Assembly: GCF_002934455.1 (NCBI RefSeq)
Contig: NZ_PTIR01000012.1
Span: forward strand, 62,001-126,000
Reading direction: 5' to 3'
Source of the DNA: Trinickia symbiotica
GTDB taxonomy: Bacteria; Pseudomonadota; Gammaproteobacteria; Burkholderiales; Burkholderiaceae
Length of the DNA: 64,000 nt
Below the pieces are notes generated by a model, which was not told where the DNA came from, made no database searches, and was given only the letters and a program-made list of their open reading frames with translations. Shown one piece after another: positions 30,397 to 39,889 of the stretch; position 1 is the stretch's first letter; each line of letters begins with the position of its first letter. The translations under genes and the position numbers were made by a program.

Positions 30397-30999
30397 TGTA
30401 ACGAGAACCGGTCGTCGCGTTGCTCTGGGAATTGGCCGGAAAAAGCTTGAATAGCGATAACTCGCCACTTTTTCGCAGGCAATGGCGGAATCGTTCTGGC
30501 ATCACTGATAATGCGAAGCCACGCTGAATTATTAGTTCCGCATTCCGCACTCGGCTCCACGCCCAGTGCGTCTCGAACGCAATGCGTCAATACAACACAA
30601 GCTGCGGCGAGTGATCGCTTTTTCTTCATCGTAATCGGCCTACTTGCGGGCAGCGGCTCCCATTATCGCGCCATACGCGTGCCGTCGCGCACGTCCCTGG
30701 TGCGATACGCGTCGGCGCAGGGAACGCTCTAGTTCAGAGGAAGATCGTGTTTTTTTGTGGTTGATAATCGCGCACATACAGTCTAATGTCAGATGGCGCG
30801 CACAATCGCGCGAATGTTAGACAAATCGGAGCGAAAGAATAATCATTGGCTCATAGAGTCAGATGCGTGCAACACCAGGGAGCATTACGTCAGTTTTAAT
30901 TGGATTGTCCGATGGAGATCTAATGTCTGTGAAAATTTCTTGAGAGCTCAGCGCTTTCTCGAGCATCTGTATGCACCTTAAATCCAACGGCAGGGGGAT
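30397..30999. promoter_or_regulatory. leader region before the GT4-wzc-GH-wzy operon, with hairpin
   Basis: A 600-bp gap with no gene. Its right half is AT-rich and includes an imperfect inverted repeat at 30781-30822 (GTCTAA pairing with TTAGAC, and GCGCG pairing with CGCGC closer in), and a second copy of TCTAATGTC (30782-30790 and 30919-30927). These probably belong to the promoter or 5' leader of the operon starting at 31000. Confidence 0.5.
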
Positions 31000-32232
31000 A
31001 TGGAGATGAGAGTTGCGATTGTGCATGACTGGCTCGTTGTGTACGGCGGAGCGGAAAGAGTGCTTGAACAGATCATCGAATGCTTCCCTGAGGCGGACAT
31101 CTATACGCTCGTCGACTTTCTGGAGGACCGGACGTGCCTCAAGGGCAGGCCGGTGTATACCTCGTTCATCCAGCGGCTGCCATCCGCGCGCAAGCACTAC
31201 CGGGACTATCTGCCGCTCATGCCGCTTGCGATAGAGCAGTTCGACGTGTCGGGCTACGAGCTCGTGATTTCGAGTTCCTATGCGGTGGCAAAAGGGACGT
31301 TGACGGGACCGGACCAATTGCATATCAGTTATGTCCACTCGCCGATCCGCTACGCGTGGGACCTGCAACACCAATATCTACGGGAAGCGGGGCTGAGCTC
31401 GGGACTCAAGTCGGCATTGGCGCGCGTGCTGCTGCACTACATCCGGGGCTGGGACTCACGCTCGGCAACCGGGGTGGACTACTTGATCTCGAACTCGCGC
31501 TTTGTGGCCAGGCGGATCAAGAAAGTATATGGACGTGATGCGACGGTCATCTATCCGCCCGTCGACGTCAGTGCGCTGTCTTTGGAGACGCACAAGGGCG
31601 ACTTTTACCTGACGGCATCGCGCATGGTGCCGTATAAGCGGATCGATCTGATCGTGAAGGCGTTCTCGCAAACACCGGAGCGCCGGCTGGTCGTGATCGG
31701 CGACGGCCCCGACATGGCGAAGGTCAAAGCGGCGGCGGGGCCCAACGTGGAAGTAATGGGCTACCAGCCATTCGAGGTCTTGCGCGACCATCTTCAGCGC
31801 GCCCGCGCCTTTGTGTTTGCGGCTGAAGAGGATTTCGGCATCTCAGTGGTCGAAGCGCAAGCGTGCGGCACGCCGGTCATCGCGTATGGAAAAGGGGGCG
31901 CGCTGGAGTCGGTCTTGGGATACCCGAGGGAGCATGCGACCGGCGTGTTCTTCCACGAGCAAACAACAGAATCGCTGTTGGACGCCCTCGATTGCTTCGA
32001 ACACCATGCGTGGGCTTTCGATCCCCAAGACTGCCGCCGAAACGCCGAGCGTTTCAGGACCGAGCAGTTCAATGCCGCGTTTCGCGCGTTCATCGAGGTG
32101 CGGCTCGCGAGCTTTCGCAGCGAGTTGCGGCGGACGGAGGAATGGTCGTCGCGAGTCAGCGCTCCGCTTCCCATTCTCAAGTTGCGCCAGGTACCGCGTA
32201 CGGCGTTTCGCAACAGCAGCAACAGTATCTAG
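31000..32232 (+). CDS. GT4 glycosyltransferase, paralogue of the first domain of the bceR-like protein
   Basis: A 410-residue single-domain GT-B family 4 enzyme. It opens RVAIVHDWLVVYGGAERVLE and has EX7E in EEDFGISVVEAQACG. It matches domain 1 of the 817-residue protein at 2930-5383 along its whole length, with identical runs such as SYVHSPIRYAWDLQHQYL and VEAQACGTPVIAYGKGGALE. This implies duplication and probably the same sugar donor. Two starts are possible, 31000 and 31006; the latter is better spaced from GGGGG. It heads the operon with wzc, a hydrolase and wzy. Confidence 0.9.
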   Translation: MEMRVAIVHDWLVVYGGAERVLEQIIECFPEADIYTLVDFLEDRTCLKGRPVYTSFIQRLPSARKHYRDYLPLMPLAIEQFDVSGYELVISSSYAVAKGTLTGPDQLHISYVHSPIRYAWDLQHQYLREAGLSSGLKSALARVLLHYIRGWDSRSATGVDYLISNSRFVARRIKKVYGRDATVIYPPVDVSALSLETHKGDFYLTASRMVPYKRIDLIVKAFSQTPERRLVVIGDGPDMAKVKAAAGPNVEVMGYQPFEVLRDHLQRARAFVFAAEEDFGISVVEAQACGTPVIAYGKGGALESVLGYPREHATGVFFHEQTTESLLDALDCFEHHAWAFDPQDCRRNAERFRTEQFNAAFRAFIEVRLASFRSELRRTEEWSSRVSAPLPILKLRQVPRTAFRNSSNSI

Positions 32233-32311
32233 CAACCGGGATGACGAGGGACATGGTTCCGTGACCAACCTTCAACGGTAGGCACACGTTGAAACTTCGA
32301 GGACGACGCTC

Positions 32312-34639
32312 GTGAGCAACTCCCGCTTCGACAGAGGACTCCCCCGCGCAGCCGATGACCGCGATCAGCTCTCCGCGCGAGAGGTGCTCAACCTGTTGCG
32401 CGATCACCTGTCCGAATTTGCCGCGATCGCCGCAGTCACGATCGGACTGGCCGTCGCCTACGCCTTTCTCGCCGAGCCGCTCTATTCCGGTGACGTATTG
32501 CTGCGTCTGGACGCGCCCGAACCGAATGCGCTCGGCATCGCATCCGAGAACCAGGTGTACCAACCTCCCGCGGCGCCATCTCCGAGCGGGGAGATCGCAG
32601 TGATGCAGAGCCGCTCGGTGATCGAGCCCGTCATCGACCGTTATCAATTCGACCTCACGATCACGCCGCGGTCATTTCCGATTCTGGGAGCGATTGCGAG
32701 CGCGTTCGCCACCCCTGGAAAGCCTGCACGCCCCTGGCTTTGGCTCGACTCGTTCGCATGGGGCGGCGAGCAAATCAAGATCGCCTCGCTCCACGTGCCC
32801 CCGGCGCTCGAAGACGAGTCGCTCGAACTCGTTTCGCTCGCCGATCACGAGTACGAGCTGCGCGGGCCTTCGGGCGAGCACCTGCTGAGCGGGTTCGTGG
32901 GCGAACCGGCTTCGTCTTCGGGCGTCACCATCACAGTGACTCAGCTTGTTGCTCGCCCGGGAACGATATTCAAGGTGATTCGCTGGAATCCCATTGACGC
33001 GTTCAATCAGTTCCTGCGCCGCATGAAGGTGATCGATAAGGCCAAGGACACGGGCGTCATACAAATCGCGTACATGAACCCTTCGCCCGCGATGGCAGCC
33101 GAAGTCGCCAACGCGCTTGCCCAGCAGTACGTCGCATTGGCTATCGCGAATCGGCAGCGCGACGATACAGCGACACTTGCGTTCATCAACAAAGAACTGC
33201 CGCGCTTGAATGCACAGTTGAAGCGCGCGGAGCGGGCGCTCAACGACTACCGAAATTCAGCGAACTCGCTTCAGCCGACAGCCGAAGCGCAAGCGTATCT
33301 ACAAGGCGGAATCGACTTCCAGCGACAGATCGCGACGCTCCAATTGCAGCGCACGCAATTGCTCGAGCGTTACCAGCCGGACAGTCGCTGGGTACGCAAT
33401 GTCGACACGCAATTGGCCGACTTGATGCGCGCCAATCAGGCATTCGAGGCGCGCTTTGCCGACATGCCCACCTCTGAACGCAGAAGCGCGGACCTGGCCC
33501 GAGATGCACGGGTGGCGGAAGCGGTTTACCTGGGGATGCAAAACAAGGCCGAGCAACTATCCGTGCGCCGCGCAAGCACTTCGGGCGGCGTGCACATCGT
33601 CGATGATGCGCTTCGTCCGCACCGGCCGGTCAAGCCAAACCGATTGCTGGTCATATCCGCCGGAACTGTGCTTGGCCTCATCGCCGGCACTGTGTTCGTT
33701 TTCGTCCGTCATCACGTCATGACGGGTGTGACGGACCCGCTATTTGTCGAGCAGGGCATGAGCGTTCCCGTCCTCGGAAAGGTGCTGTTCAGCGCAAATC
33801 AGGCACGACTGGACGAAGAGATTCGCGCGGTAATGACCACTCGGATGCCGGGCGAAGCGCATGGAGCGTTGACGAATCAGGAGGACGCAGCGGTGGCCCG
33901 CTTATCGGGCGATGCCTCCGAGGCTGTCTTCCTCGGTAATGGCCCCATCCGCGTGCTGGCCGCCAGATTTCCGGATGATCAATCGGTCGAGGCGCTGCGC
34001 GGCGTGCGTACGACATTGAATCGAGGAATCGCGCAAGCGGCCAATAACGTGGTGATGTTCGCGGGGGCGGCGCCATCCGCTGGCAAAAGCTTTGCTGCCG
34101 CGAACCTGGCGGTGCTTCAGGCCGAGGTCGGGTCGCGCGTCCTGCTGATCGATGCCGATATGCGGCGCGGCCGGCTTGCCTACTTTTTCGGTCAATACAA
34201 TCGGCGCGGTTTATCGGAAGTCCTGGCAGGCGACAAGGAACCACGCGACGTCATCCGCAGCGTCGGTATCGACGGGCTGTCGTTCATGTCTTGCGGGTGC
34301 TATCCACGCAACCCCGCTGAGTTGCTGATGGGAGCGCGATTCAAGGAGGTGCTGCGGCGGTTAAGTCTCGCATTCGATCTTGTCATCGTGGATACACCGC
34401 CGCTCCTTGCCGTAGCAGACGCAGCCATCGTCGCGAACGAAGCAGGTGTCACGGTGCTCGTGGTCCGCTCAGGCATGCAGACCGAGCAGGAGATCGCGGA
34501 GACGGTGAAGAAACTGCAGGACGCGAATGCCCGTCTGATGGGTGCCGTTTTCAACGCAATACCACTGCGCCGGAGCAATCGCGGGTATGCCTACGCCATG
34601 GGTTACAAAACGCTTGATCTGATCGAGCATAGGAGCTGA
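32312..34639 (+). CDS. Wzc-type polysaccharide co-polymerase and BY tyrosine kinase
   Basis: A 775-residue inner-membrane protein that controls chain length and export of EPS. The N-terminal Wzz domain lies between helix 1 (about 35-55) and helix 2 (443-463), with the proline-rich PHRPVKPNRLL before helix 2. The cytoplasmic kinase has Walker A GAAPSAGKS (near 584), Walker A' VLLIDADMRRG (near 611) and Walker B FDLVIVDTPP (near 688). The C-terminal tyrosine cluster has Tyr759, Tyr761 and Tyr765. The start is a GTG at 32312, preceded by GAGGA. Comparable to BceF in cepacian. Its usual partners, an outer-membrane Wza and a low-molecular-weight phosphatase, are not in the window. Confidence 0.93.
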   Translation: MSNSRFDRGLPRAADDRDQLSAREVLNLLRDHLSEFAAIAAVTIGLAVAYAFLAEPLYSGDVLLRLDAPEPNALGIASENQVYQPPAAPSPSGEIAVMQSRSVIEPVIDRYQFDLTITPRSFPILGAIASAFATPGKPARPWLWLDSFAWGGEQIKIASLHVPPALEDESLELVSLADHEYELRGPSGEHLLSGFVGEPASSSGVTITVTQLVARPGTIFKVIRWNPIDAFNQFLRRMKVIDKAKDTGVIQIAYMNPSPAMAAEVANALAQQYVALAIANRQRDDTATLAFINKELPRLNAQLKRAERALNDYRNSANSLQPTAEAQAYLQGGIDFQRQIATLQLQRTQLLERYQPDSRWVRNVDTQLADLMRANQAFEARFADMPTSERRSADLARDARVAEAVYLGMQNKAEQLSVRRASTSGGVHIVDDALRPHRPVKPNRLLVISAGTVLGLIAGTVFVFVRHHVMTGVTDPLFVEQGMSVPVLGKVLFSANQARLDEEIRAVMTTRMPGEAHGALTNQEDAAVARLSGDASEAVFLGNGPIRVLAARFPDDQSVEALRGVRTTLNRGIAQAANNVVMFAGAAPSAGKSFAAANLAVLQAEVGSRVLLIDADMRRGRLAYFFGQYNRRGLSEVLAGDKEPRDVIRSVGIDGLSFMSCGCYPRNPAELLMGARFKEVLRRLSLAFDLVIVDTPPLLAVADAAIVANEAGVTVLVVRSGMQTEQEIAETVKKLQDANARLMGAVFNAIPLRRSNRGYAYAMGYKTLDLIEHRS

Positions 34640-34698
34640 CGACCGGCAGGTATTGCGCCAACGAGAATTGGCAACGCCCCCTTTATCGAGGCGACGGG

Positions 34699-36138
34699 AT
34701 GCAGAAGAGAGCGTGCATTGCAGCAGGTCGGCGCAGCGCGATGATGACGCTTGCCTCGTTGGCAGGCATCGCCGTCGGCGGCGTTCCCGGGTTCACCGCC
34801 ACGCGCGCCAAGGAAGCCAAGGTCGCGAAGCAGGGCCGCCGCAAAATCACGCAACTGATCGGCTCGAACGGCTGGCCGCTGTCGCCGAAGGACGTGAGCG
34901 TGTGGCAAGCCATGGGCCTGACTTGGGGCCGCGATTCGGTGGGACCGGGTGTGCTGCCTCCGCCTAGCGACGATGAAGTCGAAGTCGACAAAACAGGCAC
35001 CGGCTTTGCGTTCGATCTGCCGGCCATTATCGCGCGGAACAATCGCAACGGCATCAACTCGCTGCTTCTCCTTGCCTATACGCCGGTATGGAACGCCTCT
35101 CGTACAGGCGATGACAAATCGGCCCCGAAAGATGTTCGGTACTGGGAGCGCTACGTGGAGGCAGTGGTTCGCAAGTACTCGGCACCGCCCTATCACCTCA
35201 AATACTTCCAGATATGGAATGAAGCCGCTGGCCCCCTGACGGGGGGCGCGCCTCAAGCGACGTTTTGGCATGGGCCGAATTTCGACGGTGACCGCCATTC
35301 GGGACCCTATGCGCGTGCGATGCAGGACTACGTGGACCGCATCCACATTCCCGCCGCGCAAATCATTCGCAAGTATGACGCTTACGTGGTTTATGGCGGG
35401 TGGCCCGACCAGGGCGGCTTGAGCCATTATTTCGAGTGGCTCGAATACCGAAGCTCGGTACATGGGGCTCGCATGCTCGACTGGATCGACTATCTGGACA
35501 TTCACTACCTGGGCATCCCGCAGATGGATGCGCTCTACCAACGCTACGTCGCCAACGGCGATGCCCGCGGAATATGGCAGACCGAGATCGGGGACCGGTA
35601 CATGGAAGACCCCCACTTTCTCCCGACGTACCTCTTCGAGCTCGCCGTCTGGGCGCTCGGACGAAATTGGAACGAGGACAACAAGTACGTGACGATGGTC
35701 TATCACTGGGACGGCTTCGAGCCGTTCCGGCTGACGCACCGCGGACCACCGCGAACGTACAATGCGTCGGGCAGTTCGCTGATCGTGTTGCATAGAACCG
35801 TTTCGGGCGCGCTCTCTCCGTGTCGAATTTCGTTTCGATCCGATTCCGATTCGCACGTCCGCGCGTTGTGTTCGGACGACGCAATCGTGCTGCAAGTTAC
35901 CGCTGCACCGGGCTGGCGCACCGTGTACCTCGACGACCTGCCCGCGGTCGGGTCGAGCCGATTTCGAATCGCATTGATCGACGCCATAACCGGGACGCGC
36001 AGCCCAAAGGAGAGCTTGGTGTCCGGCTGGGAGCGAAACGCCTTATCGATTCGCTTCATGGTGCCGGAATCGACCAATGGTCCGCCCGACGAGGCGCCGC
36101 GTCATCTCGCGTATCTCGTGCTGACTCCCGTTGCGTAG
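34699..36138 (+). CDS. exported clan GH-A glycoside hydrolase
   Basis: A 479-residue protein with an N-terminal export signal (RRSAMMTLASLAGIAVGGVP, with a twin Arg but only a loose Tat motif). The fold and motifs fit a clan GH-A hydrolase, probably GH39-like: acid/base Asn174-Glu175 in YFQIWNEAAG and nucleophile Glu296 in GIWQTEIGD, with DYLDIHYLG in between. The C-terminal 120 residues look like a beta-sandwich accessory domain. It lies between wzc and wzy in one operon, which makes cleavage or editing of the nascent EPS its most likely job. Confidence 0.85.
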   Translation: MQKRACIAAGRRSAMMTLASLAGIAVGGVPGFTATRAKEAKVAKQGRRKITQLIGSNGWPLSPKDVSVWQAMGLTWGRDSVGPGVLPPPSDDEVEVDKTGTGFAFDLPAIIARNNRNGINSLLLLAYTPVWNASRTGDDKSAPKDVRYWERYVEAVVRKYSAPPYHLKYFQIWNEAAGPLTGGAPQATFWHGPNFDGDRHSGPYARAMQDYVDRIHIPAAQIIRKYDAYVVYGGWPDQGGLSHYFEWLEYRSSVHGARMLDWIDYLDIHYLGIPQMDALYQRYVANGDARGIWQTEIGDRYMEDPHFLPTYLFELAVWALGRNWNEDNKYVTMVYHWDGFEPFRLTHRGPPRTYNASGSSLIVLHRTVSGALSPCRISFRSDSDSHVRALCSDDAIVLQVTAAPGWRTVYLDDLPAVGSSRFRIALIDAITGTRSPKESLVSGWERNALSIRFMVPESTNGPPDEAPRHLAYLVLTPVA

Positions 36139-36146
36139 CGACGACC

Positions 36147-36278
36147 ATGGCCCTCGAAAAAATGATCGTCCCTGGCGGTGAGTGTCGGTTCATCGACGAC
36201 GCGGAGCCGCGCTACCGCACGGACATTGCCGTTGCGGCGCGCGATGTCGTCGCGATGGCGGCGCTCGTGAAGGAGTGA
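36147..36278 (+). CDS. 43-residue ORF between hydrolase and wzy, possible gene remnant
   Basis: A short frame reading MALEKMIVPGGECRFIDDAE and ending in RDVVAMAALVKE. It begins 8 bp after the hydrolase stop and ends 5 bp before the wzy start, and its 3' end carries the AAGGAG used by wzy. The composition looks protein-like, but it has no ribosome site of its own. It could be a tiny coupled protein or the tail of a lost gene. Confidence 0.3.
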   Translation: MALEKMIVPGGECRFIDDAEPRYRTDIAVAARDVVAMAALVKE

Positions 36279-36283
36279 GTGAG

Positions 36284-37519
36284 ATGGCGTATGTTTCGTT
36301 GATTGCGTTGTTTCTCACAGTGACGAACTTCGTGCCCATCAGTGCGATCGGTTTCGCTCCGATGGTCTTATGTGCGTGGCGATTCTATGGGCGAACCTAT
36401 CCGGCCTTTGTCACGTCGCTATCGCTCTTTGCGGGCTATGCGCTACTTTCCACGCTCATCTACGATCCCGCCTCGCTCGTCAATTTCGACTTCTATCGGC
36501 GCGACGGCAATTTCTTCGTCTCCTACGCGCCGATATTGGCTGGGTGTGTGTACAACCATCGCTGGAACGTGAACAAGCTGCTAACCTGCTTTTTCGTGTT
36601 TGCGGTCCTGGCGAACGTTCCGCCGTATGCGTCGTACCTCGTGCATCACGGCTTGCTTTCCCCGCTCGAAAACGCCGGTGAGACGTTTGGCAGCTACTTC
36701 ATCGCACGCAACGCCGCGGGCGGCTTTCTGGCGATGGTCTTTTGTCTCGGGCTGGCGTGCTACCTGAACAAAAGCAGCTGGTCGCTTCTTGCCGTGCTGG
36801 CGCTCAATGCCGCCATGTTGGTGTCGACATACAGCCGAGGGTCCATGCTCGGCGTTCTGGTGGTGCTCCCGTACGTCGTCTTCGGTAGAAAGCGCTGGAT
36901 GCTGGTTTCGTTGATCGTTGGGGTGATCGCCATATCGCTTGCCGTCGCGGCCTATCACACCAGGCCATCGGTCGACTACTTCGGATTTCCCTTCGACATC
37001 GCGAATCCCGATGAAAAGGTCGCCAACCTCGATATCCGCTACGAATGGCTATGGCCGCGAGCGCTGGCCTATTTCAGTCATAGTCCCGTGTTCGGCTTGG
37101 GCTTCGGCTCGTTCGACGACCATATCGCGCGTGTCATCGACTATTTCGGATTGTTCGGCCAGCCACTCGAGGTAGAGATCGTTCACTCGGATTCGCACGC
37201 GCATAACTCCTATTTGAACATTCTCGCGGAGCTGGGCGTGGTCGGCCTCATGCTCATGATGCGTTTCATGTGGCAACTCATCGCCTGGGCTTCCGACGGT
37301 GCAACGAAGGCCTGGAGAGAGGGGGCAACGGACTACGTGGGATATCTGTTCGTCGAGCTTTCTGCCGTATGCCTGATTGCAATGTCCTGCTCGGAACACC
37401 GACTGACATCGCCGTCGAACGTACTGATCATGTCGCTCGCCGTGTCGTTGTTGTTGGCATCGCGCGCACCACGAGTCGCGCAGTCGTGGCGACGTACGGC
37501 CACGAGCATCCGCGCATGA
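36284..37519 (+). CDS. Wzy-type polysaccharide polymerase / O-antigen ligase family protein
   Basis: A 411-residue polytopic membrane protein (about ten helices) that would polymerise EPS repeats in the periplasm. The diagnostic Wzy_C-like features are present: TYSRGSMLGVLVVLPYV, FSHSPVFGLGFGSFDDH, and the large periplasmic loop ending SDSHAHNSYLNILAELG. The start at 36284 has a strong AAGGAG eight bases upstream. It is the only polymerase in the window, whereas there are two flippases. Last gene of the operon. Confidence 0.88.
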   Translation: MAYVSLIALFLTVTNFVPISAIGFAPMVLCAWRFYGRTYPAFVTSLSLFAGYALLSTLIYDPASLVNFDFYRRDGNFFVSYAPILAGCVYNHRWNVNKLLTCFFVFAVLANVPPYASYLVHHGLLSPLENAGETFGSYFIARNAAGGFLAMVFCLGLACYLNKSSWSLLAVLALNAAMLVSTYSRGSMLGVLVVLPYVVFGRKRWMLVSLIVGVIAISLAVAAYHTRPSVDYFGFPFDIANPDEKVANLDIRYEWLWPRALAYFSHSPVFGLGFGSFDDHIARVIDYFGLFGQPLEVEIVHSDSHAHNSYLNILAELGVVGLMLMMRFMWQLIAWASDGATKAWREGATDYVGYLFVELSAVCLIAMSCSEHRLTSPSNVLIMSLAVSLLLASRAPRVAQSWRRTATSIRA

Positions 37520-37630
37520 GCACGGGCCAGTAGTTGTCTACTCTCGGTGGCAACAGTGCGGAATCTTGCTAAAGCCGGCGAGCATCACGCCCGCGGCCGG
37601 GCGTGATTTCAGGCTGGCAGGCGTCACTCC

Positions 37631-39433
37631 TTATAAGCCATAAGCGTGCACCACGTGGTCGCTTCCGGCGACGAAGAGCTGCCCGTTCACGACCATCGGC
37701 GACGCGAAGTTGCCCTCGCCGCTTTGCACCGGCGTGTAGTGGTCTTGGAAGAGAATCGCTCCGTTCGTCGCGTCGACCGCAAACACGTCGTTACCCATTC
37801 CGTCGGCGTAATACACCACACCGTTGGCCGCGACCGGCGGAATAGCCGGATTGAACGTGGGGCTGTTCACGCCGACTAGCGTTTGCCAGACGGGTGTGGG
37901 GTTCACCTTACAGCTGCTCGTGATGGACAGTGCCATGAGCCCGTGTTTGTACAAGTTGTTGCTGCCTGAGCCGGACGGAGATACGACGTAAAGCTGATTG
38001 AGCACGGGATCGAACGCAGGCAGGCCTATGTTGCTGCCGTCGGACGAAGGTAGCGCAATCGTCAACGTTTGAATCGGACCTTGCTGCTGGATGGTTGCCC
38101 GATTATAGATGTACAGGTTGCCGGACTTATTGTAGGCAGCGAGCATCGTCGGGCAGTTGGGGCGCTGGAACAGCAATGCCGTGGCACCAAAATCGGCGTC
38201 CTCGTTCGGCGTGGGAGTGAGCGGCGAGTTCGCCGCGGCCACGGCCAGCGTCGGCGTGAGCTTCACGACATGTTCCGCGAACCCGGCGTTCTCGGGAGTG
38301 GCGAATGCGTTGCCTGTGAGCGCATAGACGACTGTCCCGTCCGGAGGAATCGATACGCCTCCCGCACCCCAGACGCCGCCCCCGTTCGGCCCGCTTGCAC
38401 CGTCCGGATACCAGCGTTGCAAGATGCTGGCGGGGTTGCTCGTCGTCGCGTGAACGACCTGTCCGTGGTAGGGCTGCGTATCGCAGGGGTCGCCCGCCGT
38501 CGCAACGTATATCGACGAACTGTCGGGACTCAGTGTCAAGGCGCCGTAGACCATCGTTCTCGGCGAGGCATTTGCCGCATCGAGAAGAGGCAGGTTGAAG
38601 CCCGGGAGATCGGCGCCGGTCGAGAGATCGTACGCATGCAGATAGCCTTTGCCGCTCGCGACGAAGATTCGGTTGTTGGGATGGTCGATGACCGGTGTTC
38701 CTTGCACGCCGATCTTGCCCTGGAACAAGCCGCTACAGGTGGACGACAAAACAGCTTGAGGAATGGGGGCGCTCTTCCAAACGACCGCTCCCGTGTTGGC
38801 ATTCAGCGCCCAGGTGGTGTTTCCCTCGGTGGCAACAATGACGAGGTCGGTCAGCACGCCATTGATCGACACGCCGGTAGCCAATACCGGCTGTGTCAGG
38901 ATGGCGCCATCGAGGACAGGCGACGTCCAGTGTACTTTCATCGTCGTTTGACTCACGCTGGTCGGGCTCAACACCGTCTCAACGGGGTTATACCCGGTCC
39001 GCTGCCGGTTCATGCCAAACGTCGGCCAGTCCGTCGAGGTAAACGTTGAGGCCGCGGCGGCTCCAGGTGTTTGCGCGGCCGTGGCGGCGGTCACGGGATC
39101 GGGAGCATGGTACGGTGTATCCACCGACGGCCCCGAATCGTCGCGGAATCGGTTGGGATCGATTTTGTCCCCCCCGTTCTGTTTGTCGACATCCGATCCA
39201 TCGAGCGCGCTGGCAGGCGGGAGTTTGGGTCCGACGCCGAACGGGTGTGCACCATGAGGGAACGGAAACGGTACGTTTGCCGACGCTTGGCCCGCTATCG
39301 CGAGACCCGGCGCGGACGCCGCGGCCGGTGCCGCGTTCGAGCTTTGCGCTTGCGCGCCGGAGCCGGCTATGCCGGCGAGGACCGACGCGACAATTAGTCG
39401 AGCAGCACTGTTGCTGTTGCGTGCGTTAGTCAT
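37631..39433 (-). CDS. secreted PQQ-like beta-propeller protein
   Basis: A 600-residue exported protein: signal peptide RLIVASVLAGIAGSGAQA, then a low-complexity Ala/Pro/Thr linker (about 30-140), then a propeller with repeated blade motifs such as TTWALNANTGAVVWKS, GKGYLHAYDLSTGADL, VVYALTGNAFAT and DVFAVDATNGAILF, typical of the PQQ-like (quinoprotein/BamB-type) repeat. There is no dehydrogenase metal-site signature I can see, so it is likely a binding protein rather than an enzyme. The ATG follows AGAGGTGG. It sits between wzy and the galactofuranose genes, on the opposite strand to wzy. It is the second exported propeller linked to an EPS block. Confidence 0.78.
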   Translation of the reverse strand: MTNARNSNSAARLIVASVLAGIAGSGAQAQSSNAAPAAASAPGLAIAGQASANVPFPFPHGAHPFGVGPKLPPASALDGSDVDKQNGGDKIDPNRFRDDSGPSVDTPYHAPDPVTAATAAQTPGAAAASTFTSTDWPTFGMNRQRTGYNPVETVLSPTSVSQTTMKVHWTSPVLDGAILTQPVLATGVSINGVLTDLVIVATEGNTTWALNANTGAVVWKSAPIPQAVLSSTCSGLFQGKIGVQGTPVIDHPNNRIFVASGKGYLHAYDLSTGADLPGFNLPLLDAANASPRTMVYGALTLSPDSSSIYVATAGDPCDTQPYHGQVVHATTSNPASILQRWYPDGASGPNGGGVWGAGGVSIPPDGTVVYALTGNAFATPENAGFAEHVVKLTPTLAVAAANSPLTPTPNEDADFGATALLFQRPNCPTMLAAYNKSGNLYIYNRATIQQQGPIQTLTIALPSSDGSNIGLPAFDPVLNQLYVVSPSGSGSNNLYKHGLMALSITSSCKVNPTPVWQTLVGVNSPTFNPAIPPVAANGVVYYADGMGNDVFAVDATNGAILFQDHYTPVQSGEGNFASPMVVNGQLFVAGSDHVVHAYGL

Positions 39434-39889
39434 GAAGCCACCTCTTGAACGTCAAGATATCGCATTAACATTGGGAAGACGGCAAAATCGGCGACTTTTA
39501 GCCGCGATGTGCTGACGGAGACGCACGTTTGCAAACGTGGGTTTAATCCTAGGCGATAAAAAACTAAGTTCAAGAAAAGTCGCTTGCGCGCTAACACTTG
39601 GCGAACCGAGAATTGTCCCTATTGAGTAACGCAATGCTCGTACTGCGCTGGCGCTCCCTGCCAGCGTTGTTGTCAGCGTTATGCAAGGCTTTGGTTTTAT
39701 CAGTCGATTGAATATGATCGCGGGCTTTCTCACTTGGCTAATGATTGCATTCGGGCATCTCGCCAAAAGCGACTTCCGCGCTATTTCGATCGTACCTTTG
39801 GTTTTGATCGGGTTATTACGGAGATAAAGAGCCGTCAGGCGCTGCTTGGCAGACGCATAGATAACCGCGGATGTCCGCATGTGCTCGAG
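39434..39889. other. intergenic region with a short perfect hairpin
   Basis: Between two leftward genes. AT-rich for this genome. Contains a perfect 7-bp stem-loop at 39646-39666 (CGCTGGC, loop GCTCCCT, GCCAGCG) with no T-run that would mark a clear terminator. A 142-codon leftward frame at 39452-39880 has no recognisable protein character and was not accepted. Confidence 0.45.

Noticed and set aside
28696-30468. 590-codon leftward frame opposite the second flippase and the GT-A gene
   Set aside because: Antisense to two well-supported genes; no domain, odd composition. Long antisense frames are common at high GC.
39738-39751. Possible sigma-54 promoter (TGGC...TTGC)
   Set aside because: Spacing between the GG and GC elements is one base too short and the site points into antisense DNA.
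39452-39880. 142-codon leftward frame upstream of the PQQ-like gene
   Set aside because: No recognisable domain or ribosome site, and the DNA is AT-rich and promoter-like.
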